A DNA stretch of 64,000 nucleotides, taken from Ophiura sarsii. Taxonomy: Eukaryota > Echinodermata > Ophiuroidea > Amphilepidida > Ophiuridae. How positions within the stretch are numbered: the first letter of the stretch is position 1; each line of letters begins with the position of its first letter. The position numbers and the translations under genes were made by a program. Shown piece by piece: positions 62,468 through 64,000 of this stretch. The DNA is taken from NCBI GenBank assembly GCA_035610835.1, contig CM069441.1, positions 107,755,144 to 107,819,143 on the forward strand, read 5' to 3'. The notes beneath the pieces are model-generated. The model was not told the DNA's origin and searched no databases. It saw only the letters and a program-made list of their open reading frames with translations.

Positions 62468-64000
62468 TAGGCCTACATCAGTGAACGCCGCATCTTGAAA
62501 AATCACAATTATACTTATAAGCTGAGTCGCGAATTTATTTACAGTAAACAACATTTAGATTGAAACTGATATACATTCGATGACACCGTGATTCGAACCA
62601 GTAACCTTTCCTCCTGCCATAGCGCCCGGTAATGCTGACAAATAAACAACCGAACGCTGATATTTAGTCCAAACCAGCGCCCGTTGACGATCAGGAAGCT
62701 TGCCCAAGACATTGAATTTCGATTTGACAATGCTGCCACGCTGGATTTAATAAAAAGTTAGCTCCCGGTAGACTGAAAGTAGCTCCTGGGTCTCAGTAAT
62801 TCTGTTATACCCTTCACAGAGGTATTCATAGTGCATGATTTTTAAGAACCGATGGAGGTGTGTAGGGTATATCATATCGTTGATCAAAGGATTTTGACCT
62901 ATGACCTTTTGAAATGGAGTCTAAATAAATGTGAGTAAAACTATGGAATTGTTAAAACATAAATGATCATGGCATTCATACATTTACACTTGCATACATC
63001 CTATTCACAAAACCAGAAAAACGACAAAGAGCGACTAAATATTATTACTCATTCTTTTTTTATTATTGTCAAATAACATGACATTCAATGCATAACAGCA
63101 TTATACTGTATTGTTATCTTCAACATATCTCTATCACTTATTTCAGAGGATATTAGTTGTATGTTGAGACATTGTTATTATTCTTATAGGTGACGTGTAA
63201 AGTAGTATGGATTTGAACAAGAAAGATGTGATACAAGGACACTGCTATGTGCCCTATACATATTATGATGACTATTTATGAGACGATACAAGAAAATTTC
63301 TGTTGTGTATTGTACGGCTATGTAATAATTATACATATCAAACATGAGTGAGATAGTATTAATGGGATAGTTGACAAATACATGTTACATTTGTTAGCTT
63401 ATCAGATATCAATTAATCAACAATTTGAATATTGACTTGTTGTATAATAAGTACAGTATATGGTAACAGAAGCATACTTTCCAAATGCCATATCATTTTG
63501 TGCTTAATGTTTTATTCATAAGGGATTGCACTATTCAAAAACCTCTGCGAACATTATGCCACACAAAAAACTGTTATAGAAGAAAGAAGAAAATAAAATC
63601 GATTGAAGCCATTGACATGTAATACAATTAACAAAATTCTAAAATTATTCATGTGAAAATTGTTAATTTGGTGCATCAATTTTCACAATCAGGTACATGT
63701 ACATTTAACCTATTTCATGTCTAAAAATGTTTCTGAATATACATCTCTTTCCAAATACTATTTACTGTTAAGTATGTTTCTTAAAAGAGAAGCTTTGCAC
63801 TTTTTATCCTTATGTTGCAAGTTGGTGAATGATACCCATAACATTAACCCATGGCAAAAGTGTCAATCTTTATTTTATCAACCATATATTGTTATCTATC
63901 TTCAATGTATGTTTGCTATGGATTTTGATACCACTATAAATTACATTACATTGCATTCAAAACCTCATGAATATATGCGACATGTGCGACCCAATAAAAT
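62468..64000. other. AT-rich noncoding stretch
   Basis: A short B-box-like sequence (minus strand, GGTTACTGGTTCGAATCACGG at about 62582-62602) hints at a SINE fragment. Otherwise I see no gene, RNA or clear repeat up to the window end. Confidence 0.35.

Noticed and set aside
62575..62650. tRNA gene on the minus strand
   Set aside because: Only a B-box-like sequence is convincing; no A box or cloverleaf could be drawn.

Overview
This is a eukaryotic, AT-rich, intron- and transposon-dense stretch of animal genome. Metazoan-type GT-AG introns, marine-invertebrate style LINE, Ty3/gypsy-like and Penelope-like remnants, many short inverted-repeat DNA elements and a recurring GGCCTA motif fit a marine invertebrate. 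An echinoderm or another non-vertebrate deuterostome is my best guess, but the window does not prove it. Nothing prokaryotic is present.

The main result is a complete protein-coding gene that is invisible as one ORF. It lies on the minus strand from 57,784 (ATG) to 40,575 (stop). Eight coding exons (57604-57784, 55656-55725, 49672-49724, 47210-47338, 44507-44703, 43878-43955, 41546-41759, 40575-40621) join in frame through seven GT-AG introns into 322 codons. The protein has a short cytoplasmic N-terminus, one membrane helix, a Ser/Gly/Asn linker and then a bacterial-type family 3 extracellular solute-binding domain, the fold shared with the ligand-binding core of ionotropic glutamate receptors. 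No channel segments are present. It looks like a membrane-tethered, free-standing amino-acid-binding protein of an animal.

A second minus-strand gene enters from the left edge (exons 1409-1503 and 1-339). It encodes the N-terminus of another type II membrane protein with a helical, N-glycosylatable stalk; the rest lies outside the window.

Layout: 1-1.5 kb, start of the stalk-protein gene; 1.5-10.7 kb, old repeats, a tRNA-derived SINE and several inverted-repeat elements; 10.7-12.2 kb, a Penelope-like remnant split by a Mutator-like element with a 9-bp target duplication; 13.1-27.4 kb, a diverged direct duplication of about 6-7 kb, each copy carrying private TTAA-flanked insertions whose empty sites survive in the other copy; 27.5-30.8 kb, a broken Ty3/gypsy-like element with a long open integrase; 31-40.5 kb, tandem repeats, hairpins, MITEs and a LINE 3' fragment; 40.6-57.8 kb, the solute-binding gene, whose introns hold a LINE with a nested Harbinger-like MITE, long palindromic arrays, mariner-, Harbinger- and piggyBac-like elements and a 1.5-kb hexanucleotide array; 57.8-64 kb, upstream sequence with more MITEs and no gene I can support.
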